DNA of 64,000 nucleotides, taken from positions 248,001 through 312,000 of the forward strand of contig NZ_KB891997.1 in assembly GCF_000373625.1 (NCBI RefSeq), read 5' to 3'. A model generated the notes under the pieces. That model saw nothing but the letters and a program-made list of their open reading frames with translations, searched no databases and was not told where the DNA came from. This DNA comes from Streptomyces sp. LaPpAH-108. Lineage in GTDB: Bacteria > Actinomycetota > Actinomycetes > Streptomycetales > Streptomycetaceae. The position numbers were made by a program, and so were the translations under genes. Positions within the stretch are counted from its first letter, which is position 1. The number at the start of each line of letters is the position of its first letter. Positions 34,632-42,229 of the stretch are shown here, piece after piece.

Positions 34632-35227
34632 GGCGTGAGGGTCCTCTCCAGAAGGATGCGCAGTTCGCCGAGCAGGGCCGCGGAGTCCAGCTCGGGGTCG
34701 TCCTCGTCGGTCATGGTGCGCAGCGAAAGGGCGAAGGACTGCACGGTCAACAGCAGGGCGCGCGCCTGCCGTTCGGGATGGCCCGCGCGCACCGAGCCGT
34801 CCGCGTGGCCCGCGCGCAGCGCCTCCACCAGCAGGGCGAGCAGCGCCTGCTGGCTCGCGCCGCGCCGGTCCAGCACATAGGGGAGCAGCAGTTCGGGATC
34901 GACGTCGACGATCTTGCGGAAGAGGGGATGGGCGCGGAACTCGGCCACCCCGGTGGCCAGTCCGTCCACGATCCGCTCCCGCGCGCCGGTGTCCGCCCGC
35001 TCCTCGGGCAGCACCCGGGTGGCGACCGCGAGCCATTCGCGGGTCATCAAGTCGCCCACCAGGGACCGCAGATCGGGCCAGCGCCGGTAGAGCGTCATCC
35101 GGGAGACCCCGGCGCGGCGGGCCACGTCGGCGAGGGTGGTGCGGCGGACACCGACGGCCAGGACGCAGTCGCGCACCGCGTCGAGCACGGGGTCGGCGTC
35201 CGCACTGTTGTGACAGATGGACGTCAT
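34628..35227 (-). CDS. TetR-family regulator of the glpD locus
   Basis: A 199-residue TetR protein with a clear N-terminal helix-turn-helix (TTLADVARRAGVSRMTLYRRWPDLRSL in two parts) and a helical C-domain. Divergent from the alkyl-DHAP-synthase-like gene and overlapping glpD, it is the obvious regulator of both. An imperfect palindrome GTTACA-C-TGTGAC overlaps its start region. Confidence 0.9.
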   Translation of the reverse strand: MTSICHNSADADPVLDAVRDCVLAVGVRRTTLADVARRAGVSRMTLYRRWPDLRSLVGDLMTREWLAVATRVLPEERADTGARERIVDGLATGVAEFRAHPLFRKIVDVDPELLLPYVLDRRGASQQALLALLVEALRAGHADGSVRAGHPERQARALLLTVQSFALSLRTMTDEDDPELDSAALLGELRILLERTLTP

Positions 35228-35242
35228 ATGTCACAGTGTAAC
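35209..35242. promoter_or_regulatory. TetR operator candidates at the glpD / FAD-oxidase divergent promoter
   Basis: Two overlapping symmetries: GTCACA-G-TGTAAC at 35230-35242 (one mismatch), and TGTGACA (35209-35215) with TGTCACA (35229-35235) spaced by 13 bp. They straddle the TetR start at 35227, the usual place for autoregulation. Confidence 0.55.
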
Positions 35243-35331
35243 GCCCCGAGGGGCCCGGCGGACCCGGAGCCGGGTGAGCCGCCGGGTGAACCGCCTTCCG
35301 TGTGAACCGAGTTGGTGAGGACGACCGTTCG

Positions 35332-36915
35332 ATGGACATGCTGTGGAACGGCTGGGGCGACCCGGCCAAGGCGGCGCCGCTGCCCGAGAACGTGACCGGC
35401 CTGCTGCGCGACCTGCTCGGCGTCCGGCCGCGCACCACCGCCCCGCTCGCCCTCACCGACCTCGAGCTGCCCGCCACCCCGGCCGACCCGGCCGCGCTGC
35501 GCGCCCTCGCCGACGCCGTCGGCGGCCCTCAACACGTGCGCACCGACGCCGAGTCCCGCGTCCGGCACGCGCGCGGCAAGTCCACCCCCGACCTGCTGCG
35601 CCTGCGCGCGGGCGACCTCACGGACGTACCGCACGCCGTCGTCCTGCCCGGCTCCCACGAGCAGGTCCTCGCCGTGCTGCGGGCCTGCGCCGCACACCGG
35701 CTCGCCGTCGTGCCGTTCGGCGGCGGCACCAGCGTCGTCGGCGGACTCGCCCCGCAGCGGCGGGAGTTCATCGCCCTGGACCTGCGCCGGATGAACGGCC
35801 TGCTCGACCTCGACCCGGTCTCCCGCACCGCCGTCCTCCAGCCCGGACTGCGCGGCCCCGAGGCCGAAGCCCTGCTCGCCGCGCACGGGTTCACCCTCGG
35901 CCACTTCCCGCAGTCCTACGAGTGGGCCACCGTCGGCGGGTTCGCCGCCGCCCGCTCCAGCGGCCAGGCGTCCGCCGGATACGGCCGCTTCGACGAGATG
36001 GTTCTCGGCCTCACCCTCGCCACCCCCGAGGGCACCATCGAGACCGGCCGCGCGCCCCGCTCCGCCGCCGGACCCGATCTGCGCCAGCTGATCCTCGGCT
36101 CCGAGGGCGCCTTCGGCGTCATCACCTCCGTGACCGTGCGCGTGCGCCCGCTGCCCGAGCAACGGGTGTACGAGGCATGGCGGTTCGCGTCCTTCGCGGA
36201 GGGCACCGCCGCGCTGCGCCGCCTCGCCCAGGACGGACCCCGGCCCACCGTGCTGCGCCTGTCCGACGAGACCGAGACCCTGATCGGCCTCGCCCAGCCC
36301 GACCGCATCGGCACCGCCTCGGACCAGGACTGCCTCGCCGTCACCGGGTACGAGGGCACCGAGGAGGACGTCGCCCTGCGCCGCGAGCGCGCCGCCGCCG
36401 TCCTGCGCGACTCCGGCGGCACCTTCGCGGGCGCCGAACCCGGCGAACGCTGGGCCCACGGCCGGTACTCGGCCCCCTATCTGCGCGACGCCCTCCTCGA
36501 CGCCGGGGCCTTCGCCGAGACCCTGGAGACCGCCGCCTTCTGGTCGCGCATCCCGGAGCTGTACGACGCCGTACGCACCGCGCTCACCGGCACCCTCACC
36601 GGCGCGGGCACCCCGCCGCTCGTCATGTGCCATGTCTCGCACGTCTACGAGAACGGCGCCTCCCTCTACTTCACCGTCGTCAGCGCCCAGGGCGCGGACC
36701 CGGTGGCCCACTGGACCCCCGCCAAGCACGCCGCCAACGAGGCGATCCTCGCCGCCGGGGGCACCATTTCCCACCACCACGGGGTCGGCACCGACCACCG
36801 CGACTGGTACGTGCGCGAGGCGGGCCCGCTCGCCGTCGACGCCCTGCGCGCCGTCAAGCACCGCCTCGACCCGGACGGCCTGCTCAACCCCGGCGTCCTG
36901 CTCCCCGCCGACTGA
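35332..36915 (+). CDS. FAD-binding oxidase, alkyldihydroxyacetonephosphate synthase-like
   Basis: A 527-residue VAO-fold flavoprotein. SRVRHARGKSTPDLLRLRAGD near residue 80 and GHFPQSYEWATVGGFAAARSSGQ mark the alkyl-DHAP synthase branch; FGGGTSVVGGL is the FAD pyrophosphate loop and SHHHGVGTDHR the C-terminal catalytic His cluster. The eukaryotic enzyme swaps an acyl for an alkyl chain on acyl-DHAP to make ether lipids; bacterial homologues are mostly untested. DHAP is the product of the neighbouring GlpD, and a lipid kinase follows 40 nt later, consistent with lipid synthesis. ATG 35332 is preferred; GTG 35302 is possible. Confidence 0.88.
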   Translation: MDMLWNGWGDPAKAAPLPENVTGLLRDLLGVRPRTTAPLALTDLELPATPADPAALRALADAVGGPQHVRTDAESRVRHARGKSTPDLLRLRAGDLTDVPHAVVLPGSHEQVLAVLRACAAHRLAVVPFGGGTSVVGGLAPQRREFIALDLRRMNGLLDLDPVSRTAVLQPGLRGPEAEALLAAHGFTLGHFPQSYEWATVGGFAAARSSGQASAGYGRFDEMVLGLTLATPEGTIETGRAPRSAAGPDLRQLILGSEGAFGVITSVTVRVRPLPEQRVYEAWRFASFAEGTAALRRLAQDGPRPTVLRLSDETETLIGLAQPDRIGTASDQDCLAVTGYEGTEEDVALRRERAAAVLRDSGGTFAGAEPGERWAHGRYSAPYLRDALLDAGAFAETLETAAFWSRIPELYDAVRTALTGTLTGAGTPPLVMCHVSHVYENGASLYFTVVSAQGADPVAHWTPAKHAANEAILAAGGTISHHHGVGTDHRDWYVREAGPLAVDALRAVKHRLDPDGLLNPGVLLPAD

Positions 36916-36955
36916 CCGGCCCCGCCGCCACCCACCCCGCCCCGGAGGCACACCG

Positions 36956-37837
36956 ATGCGCCAGTTCACCGCCGTGGTCAACCCGACCGCGGGCGGCTCC
37001 ACCGGGGCCGCCACCCTCCTCGCGGTCGGCCGCCTGCTCCGCGAGGCGGGCGCCACGCTGGAGACCGAGTACAGCCACGGTCTCGACCACGCCCGCGAAC
37101 TCGCCCGCACGGCAGGCGAGTCGGGCCGTGTCGTCCTCGCCGTCGGCGGCGACGGCATGGCGGGCGCGATAGGCGGCGCCCTCAGCGGCACCGGCACCCT
37201 GCTCGGACTCATCCCCTCCGGACGCGGCAACGACTTCGTCCGCGCCCTCGGCCAGCCGTCCGACCCCGCCGCCCTCGCCGAGGTCCTGCTGCGCGCCGAG
37301 CCCCGGCACGTCGACACCATCGAGGTCGAGTCCGCCGTCCATCCCCGCACCGTCGTCCTCGGCAGCGTGTACGCTGGAGTGGACGCGCTGGCCAACCGGT
37401 ACGCCAACCACGCCCGGCTGCTGCGCGGTTCGGCCTCCTACTACGCGGGCGGCCTGCGCGCGGTCGCCGGATGGCGTCCGGCCGACTTCCGCGTCACCAT
37501 CGACGAAGTACCCTACGAACACCGGGGATTCACCGTCGTCGCCGCCAACTCCCCGTACTACGGCTCCGGTCGGGTCATCGCGCCCGGCGCCGAGATCGAC
37601 GACGGCCTCCTCGACGTCGTCTTCATCCGCGAGGCACCCCGCACCCTCTTCTTCGCCCTGATGAACGACCTCAAGACCGGCACCCATGTGCGCCGCCCCG
37701 AGGTGAGCGTCGTCCGCGGCCGGGAACTGCGCATCGAGGCCACGCGCCCCCTGCCCTACGGCGCCGACGGCGAGGTCGAGGCCACCCTGCCCGTCACCCT
37801 GCGCGTCCGCCCCCGCGACCTCGCCGTGCTCTGCTGA
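36956..37837 (+). CDS. Diacylglycerol/sphingosine kinase family lipid kinase
   Basis: A 293-residue DAGK-catalytic-domain protein: VVNPTAGGSTG at the N-terminus, the ATP-binding VGGDGMAGAIGGAL near residue 62, IPSGRGNDFVRALG, and the C-terminal lid ending RPLPYGADGEVEAT. It phosphorylates a lipid alcohol such as diacylglycerol. CGGAGG is spaced 8 nt before ATG 36956. Close linkage with the alkyl-DHAP-synthase-like gene suggests they act on the same lipid class. Confidence 0.93.
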   Translation: MRQFTAVVNPTAGGSTGAATLLAVGRLLREAGATLETEYSHGLDHARELARTAGESGRVVLAVGGDGMAGAIGGALSGTGTLLGLIPSGRGNDFVRALGQPSDPAALAEVLLRAEPRHVDTIEVESAVHPRTVVLGSVYAGVDALANRYANHARLLRGSASYYAGGLRAVAGWRPADFRVTIDEVPYEHRGFTVVAANSPYYGSGRVIAPGAEIDDGLLDVVFIREAPRTLFFALMNDLKTGTHVRRPEVSVVRGRELRIEATRPLPYGADGEVEATLPVTLRVRPRDLAVLC

Positions 37838-37967
37838 CGGTACGGCGGCACGACACGGCACCGCACCCGTCGCAGCCGCCGCACCCGCCCGAGCAGCACC
37901 GACGCCCGTGAGCCGCGAACTGATAACGTCACGCAACCAACGGCGCGCCACCGAGGTCTGAACCAAT

Positions 37968-39239
37968 ATGAAGATCTCTTTCCTTCTGCACAACGCGTAC
38001 GGAATCGGAGGGACGATCACCACGACCTTCAATCTGGCCGGGGCCCTCGCCGAGCGGCACGACGTGGAGATCGTCTCCGTGCTGCGCAACCGCGACGACC
38101 CACCCCTCACCCTGGACCCCCGGGTCACGGTGAGACCCCTGGTGGACCTGCGCACCGAACGCGACGACCCGCTGCACAAGGAACCCGCCCGGGTCTTCCC
38201 CGCCGCCGAGCAGCGCCACGGCCAGTACAGCCGGCTCACCGACGAACGCATCGCCCGGTGCCTCGCCGACACCGACGCCGACGTGGTGATCGGCACCCGC
38301 CCCGGACTCAACGTGCACCTCGCCCGCCAGGCCCCCGACCGCGTCCTGCGCGTCGGACAGGAGCACCTGACCTGGGACCACCACTCGCCCCAGCTGCGCA
38401 CCGTCCTGCGCCGCGCCTACCGCCGCCTGGACCTGCTCACCACCGTCACCGAGGCCGACGCCCGCGTCTACCGCCGCCAGGCCCGTCTCGCCCGCGTCCC
38501 CGTCCTGGCGCTGCCCAACAGCGTGCCCGACCCTGTACTCCCTCCCTCCGACCGCCGCGCCAAGCTGATCGTCGCCGCCGGACGGCTCGTCCCGGTCAAG
38601 GGCTACGACCTGCTCGTGCGCGCCTTCGCCCAGGTCGCCGCCGAACACCCCGACTGGCGCCTGCGCATCTACGGCATCGGCGAGGAACGGGACCGGCTGC
38701 GCGCCCTCGTCCAGGAACTCGGCCTCAGCAACACCGTCCACCTGATGGGCGCCGCCGCCCCCATGGAGGGCGAGTGGGTCAAGGCGTCCATCGGAGCGGC
38801 CAGTTCGGTCTTCGAACCCTTCGGCATGACCATCGTCGAGGCGATGCGCTGCGGACTCCCCGTCGTCAGCACCGACTGCCGCTACGGCCCCGGCGAGATC
38901 ATCCGGGACGGCGTGGACGGCCGCCTCGTACCGCCCGGCGACCCCGACGCCTTCGGCGCCGCCCTGCTCGACCTCGTCCGCGACGACGAGCGCCGCCGCG
39001 CCATGGGCCGCGCCGCCGCCGAGAACGCCCGCCGCTACGCCCCGGGCGCCGTGGTCGCCGAGGCCGAACGGCTGCTCACCGACGCCGTCGCCGCCCGCGC
39101 AGCCGGACGCCGCCCCGACCCGGGCCCCGGCGCTCTCGGCCGCGCCCTCACCGGTGGCGCCCACGCCGCCCGCGACCTCGCGCACGTCACCGCCGCGCGC
39201 CTGCTCAGGACCCTGCGCCTGCGAGGAGTACGCCGATGA
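37968..39239 (+). CDS. GT4-family glycosyltransferase
   Basis: A 423-residue GT-B glycosyltransferase. N-terminal AYGIGGTITTTFNLAGAL is the acceptor-side Rossmann start; the C-domain has VAAGRLVPVKGYDLLVRAF and ASSVFEPFGMTIVEAMRCGLPVVSTDC, the E-x7-E donor-binding motif of family GT4. The C-terminal 40 residues (ALGRALTGGAHAARDLAH) are an extension. It probably adds a sugar to a wall polymer or glycan at the cytoplasmic face. Its TGA overlaps the next ATG (ATGA), coupling the two proteins. Confidence 0.92.
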   Translation: MKISFLLHNAYGIGGTITTTFNLAGALAERHDVEIVSVLRNRDDPPLTLDPRVTVRPLVDLRTERDDPLHKEPARVFPAAEQRHGQYSRLTDERIARCLADTDADVVIGTRPGLNVHLARQAPDRVLRVGQEHLTWDHHSPQLRTVLRRAYRRLDLLTTVTEADARVYRRQARLARVPVLALPNSVPDPVLPPSDRRAKLIVAAGRLVPVKGYDLLVRAFAQVAAEHPDWRLRIYGIGEERDRLRALVQELGLSNTVHLMGAAAPMEGEWVKASIGAASSVFEPFGMTIVEAMRCGLPVVSTDCRYGPGEIIRDGVDGRLVPPGDPDAFGAALLDLVRDDERRRAMGRAAAENARRYAPGAVVAEAERLLTDAVAARAAGRRPDPGPGALGRALTGGAHAARDLAHVTAARLLRTLRLRGVRR

Positions 39240-40063
39240 CGACAGCGAACGGCACCGCACCGCGCGCCCTGTGCCGCGCCGACGCCGACGGCCGGATCAC
39301 CTTCGAACTCCCCGAGTCCGCCGCCGGAGACCCCGAGGCCCGCGTCCTGCTGCGCCGCAGGCCCGCCAAGGGCGACACGGAGCCCGAGGAACACGCCCTC
39401 CCCCTCGAACCGGCGGACGACGGACGCCTCCGCGCCGTACTGGAGCCCAAACCCGTGCTCCCCGAGGGCCGTTGGGACGTGCTCCTGGTCCGCGCACCCG
39501 GCGCCGGACCCGAGCGGCTGCGCTCCGGCCCCCGCGACCTGCGCGCCCTCCTCGACGGCCACGTGCGCGAGTGGACCGCGCCGGTCGCGGTGCGCGTCCC
39601 GTACGCCACCAAGGACGGCCACCTCGCGCTGCGGACCTGGCTGCGCCCCGCGCACGCCGAGACCGGCCGGATCGACGTGGGGGAGCGGACCACGACGGTG
39701 ACCGCGCGCCTGCACGGCACCGAGTTCACCGACGACGGCCTCGTCCGGGTGCGACTGCGCGGCGGCCGGGGCCGGGAGGTCGCCGTGACGCCCGTCGTGG
39801 ACACCGACCGCAGGGGCTTCGCCTTCACCGTGGACCATGGCGAGCTGGTCGGCACCGAACCGCCGGAGACACCTGGCTACTGGGACGTGTACGTCCTGCC
39901 CGCAGCCGGTGCCGCGCCGATCCGCGCCGCCCGCCTCCTGGACGACGTGGCCGAGCGCAAGCACTCCTTCGTCCACCCGGCCGCACGCGTCGGGTCCACC
40001 ACCGTGCGGCCGTACTACACGGTCGACAACGACCTGTCCTTCGACGTCGGACCGGCTCGCTGA
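39236..40063 (+). CDS. Conserved beta-rich protein coupled to the glycosyltransferase
   Basis: A 275-residue soluble protein, not recognised as a defined family. It looks like repeated beta-sandwich units: RITFELPESAAGDPEARVLLRRR, RLRAVLEPKPVLPEGRWDVLLVR and TVTARLHGTEF...VRVRLRG share an alternating pattern, ending TVRPYYTVDNDLSFDV. GAGGAG precedes ATG 39236, which overlaps the glycosyltransferase stop. Similar proteins accompany glycosyltransferases and wall teichoic-acid-like genes in Streptomyces and may form a complex with them; this is inference. Confidence 0.72.
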   Translation: MTTANGTAPRALCRADADGRITFELPESAAGDPEARVLLRRRPAKGDTEPEEHALPLEPADDGRLRAVLEPKPVLPEGRWDVLLVRAPGAGPERLRSGPRDLRALLDGHVREWTAPVAVRVPYATKDGHLALRTWLRPAHAETGRIDVGERTTTVTARLHGTEFTDDGLVRVRLRGGRGREVAVTPVVDTDRRGFAFTVDHGELVGTEPPETPGYWDVYVLPAAGAAPIRAARLLDDVAERKHSFVHPAARVGSTTVRPYYTVDNDLSFDVGPAR

Positions 40064-40066
40064 CCG

Positions 40067-40104
40067 GGGTCGCGGCCCGCGCCGTGAAGCGTGGGCCGCG
40101 AACC
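40067..40104. terminator. Convergent terminator between the GT operon and GH5 gene
   Basis: TCGCGGCCC (40070-40078) pairs with GGGCCGCGA (40093-40101), plus flanking GG/CC with one mismatch; 14-nt loop. Lies between stops at 40063 and 40110. Confidence 0.6.
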
Positions 40105-40109
40105 GTCGG

Positions 40110-42038
40110 TCAGGGCAGCGTGCGGCACAGCAGGGCCGCGGGCCCCGGGCGGCTGCCCAGGCGGGTCGTGAAGGCGATCCCGGCCGCGTACTCGTTCACC
40201 GCGCACTGGCCCTTGTAGTTGCCCTCGGCGAAGTCGCCGCCCGCACCGTCGGCCGGACGGTTGTCCGAGCGGTCGAACCACACCGTGCGCCCGCTGCCGC
40301 CGAGCGCGCCCTTGCCCGGCGCGCACACCGCCGCCGAGACCCGCTCGCCGCGCAGGCTGTACCCGATGAGGAACGCCCCCGACGGGCACTGGAACTTGGT
40401 GTACCCCGACGCCCAGTCGCCGCCCGAGGGGACGTACCGCTCGTCGTTCACCACCGTCTGGCCGCCGTCGGCCGCGCGCAGGTCGAAGGCGCCCGCGTCC
40501 GTGCACAGCCCGCGCCCGCCGGCGTGGCTCAGCCCGATCAGCCGCAGCCCGTCCGGGCAGGCCGCCTTGTAGGCGCCCGAGTCCCAGTCACCGGCCGCCT
40601 TCGCCTTCAGGGACTCCACCGCGTCCCCGTGGTCGGTGCTCAGCATCCGCCACACCGGCACCGGAGCCACCACCCCGGTCCTGCCCGAGTCGGCCATCAG
40701 CCGCTGCCAGCCCGCCGCCCGCCAGTCGCCGGAATCGAGGATGCCCGAGCGGCGCCCGGCGGAGTCGTAGCGCAGCAGCGCCCAGTCGTCGTGGCCCTCG
40801 AAACCGACCAGCGGCCAGTACGCGAAGTCGGCGTCGTGGTCCGCGAAATAGTCGGTGACGTTGGTGAACCAGGTACGCGCCTTCGCGTTGGTGTCGCCCG
40901 AACCGGCGCCGAACTCGCTGATCCACACCGGCGCGGTGTAGTGCTTGCCGTTCTCCTCCACGAAGAACGCCTCGTCGTACAGCGCCTGCCCCAACTCCTC
41001 GCGGGACATGTCCTGGTAGCGGGCGTCATGGGTCTCGCCGATGCCGGTCGCGCCGCTGTGCCGCGGTCCCGTGTAGCCGTAGAAGTGCGCGGAGTAGACC
41101 AACTTGTGCGCGTTCACCAGCGTGTTGGACAGGGTGCGCACCGGCGTGAGCATCGGGCGGCCGTGCGGCAGGCCGTCCACGGGCAGGCCCGTCCAGTTGA
41201 TGCCCTCGATCACGATGAGCAGGTTCGGATTGCCCTCGGTCAGGATGCGGTCCCCGGCCAACTGGGCCGCCGCGTACCAGTCGTGGTCGTCGCCCAGGCC
41301 CCAGTTGGGGTCGTCGAGGATGTTGCGGCGGACCTCGTTGTAGAGGTCGGCGCCGACCACACCGGACACCGAGGCGTAGCGGCGGGCCATGAACACCCAG
41401 TCGTCGGCCCACTGCTTGGTCGTCTGGCTGGTGTTCCACCGCTCGTTGCCGTCGACCCCGCAGCACCAACGCGAGGTGTTGGTGTGGTTGTTGAGGATGA
41501 CCGCGAACCCGCTGTCGCTGAGCGCGTTCACCACGGCGTCGTAGACCTGGAGCGGGGTCTTGCCGCGCAGCTGGGGGTTGGCGGCCACGGCGGCGTCGGG
41601 GACCGTCGCCGTGGAGTGGATCATCTCGTTGGAGAACGGCAGCCGGATGCTGTTGATGCCCAACTGGTGGAAGTCGGAGAGCAGTTGGGCTATCGGCGTG
41701 CGGTCGAGACCGAGCGGGATGTTGTGCGAGTCCTGGCCCGCGTGATGGTTCGCCGGGTCGTCGGTGCTGCCGCTGCCGTTCCACGAGCCCTGCGCGCCGT
41801 CCCAGTTGGCCGACTTCAGCCGGAAGCGCTCGCCCCGGCTGTCGACGATGTAGCGGCCCTGGGTGGACAGCGGGCCGCGCCAGGTGGCGGCGGCGTCGGC
41901 CGCCCGGACCCCGTGCGGGTCGGCGGCCGGAGCGGCGGTGGCGTTCGGCGCCGCGTGCGCGGCCGGGGCCGCGGTGGAGACGAGAAGCAGCCCTGCGGCC
42001 GTGGCGGCCAGACGCAGGGACGGTGAAGCTGTCGGCAT
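40110..42038 (-). CDS. Secreted glycoside hydrolase family 5 (cellulase-type) with three C-terminal repeats
   Basis: A 642-residue exported enzyme. Signal peptide residues 1-31 (ends HAA). The GH5 barrel runs to about residue 430: INSIRLPFSNEM, VILNNHTNTS, the acid/base Glu in DLYNEV, YSAHFYGYTG and the nucleophile Glu in WISEFGAGSG. Residues about 470-642 contain three tandem units of 50-60 residues, each with GDW/F..G..K..CP/A and a later LIGLS/LIGYS/AGIAF strand and a terminal Cys. These are probably disulfide-stabilised glycan- or surface-binding modules. Substrate may be cellulose, mannan or a related glucan. No cellulose-specific CBM2 was seen. Confidence 0.9.
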   Translation of the reverse strand: MPTASPSLRLAATAAGLLLVSTAAPAAHAAPNATAAPAADPHGVRAADAAATWRGPLSTQGRYIVDSRGERFRLKSANWDGAQGSWNGSGSTDDPANHHAGQDSHNIPLGLDRTPIAQLLSDFHQLGINSIRLPFSNEMIHSTATVPDAAVAANPQLRGKTPLQVYDAVVNALSDSGFAVILNNHTNTSRWCCGVDGNERWNTSQTTKQWADDWVFMARRYASVSGVVGADLYNEVRRNILDDPNWGLGDDHDWYAAAQLAGDRILTEGNPNLLIVIEGINWTGLPVDGLPHGRPMLTPVRTLSNTLVNAHKLVYSAHFYGYTGPRHSGATGIGETHDARYQDMSREELGQALYDEAFFVEENGKHYTAPVWISEFGAGSGDTNAKARTWFTNVTDYFADHDADFAYWPLVGFEGHDDWALLRYDSAGRRSGILDSGDWRAAGWQRLMADSGRTGVVAPVPVWRMLSTDHGDAVESLKAKAAGDWDSGAYKAACPDGLRLIGLSHAGGRGLCTDAGAFDLRAADGGQTVVNDERYVPSGGDWASGYTKFQCPSGAFLIGYSLRGERVSAAVCAPGKGALGGSGRTVWFDRSDNRPADGAGGDFAEGNYKGQCAVNEYAAGIAFTTRLGSRPGPAALLCRTLP

Positions 42039-42229
42039 GGGGGAGCCCTTGGTCTTCCGGGGGATGAAAGCACGTGAACATGCTTGAAAAACAAGAGAGT
42101 TGCGCGAGAGAGCCGGAGTGACGGACGTACCGGCTGGGCGGCAGTCTCCACCACCACGCACCCCGAGCGGAAGGGATTCCCCGGAAGGTACGGACCACAC
42201 CCGCTCACGGGTGTGTGCGGCGGACGCGC

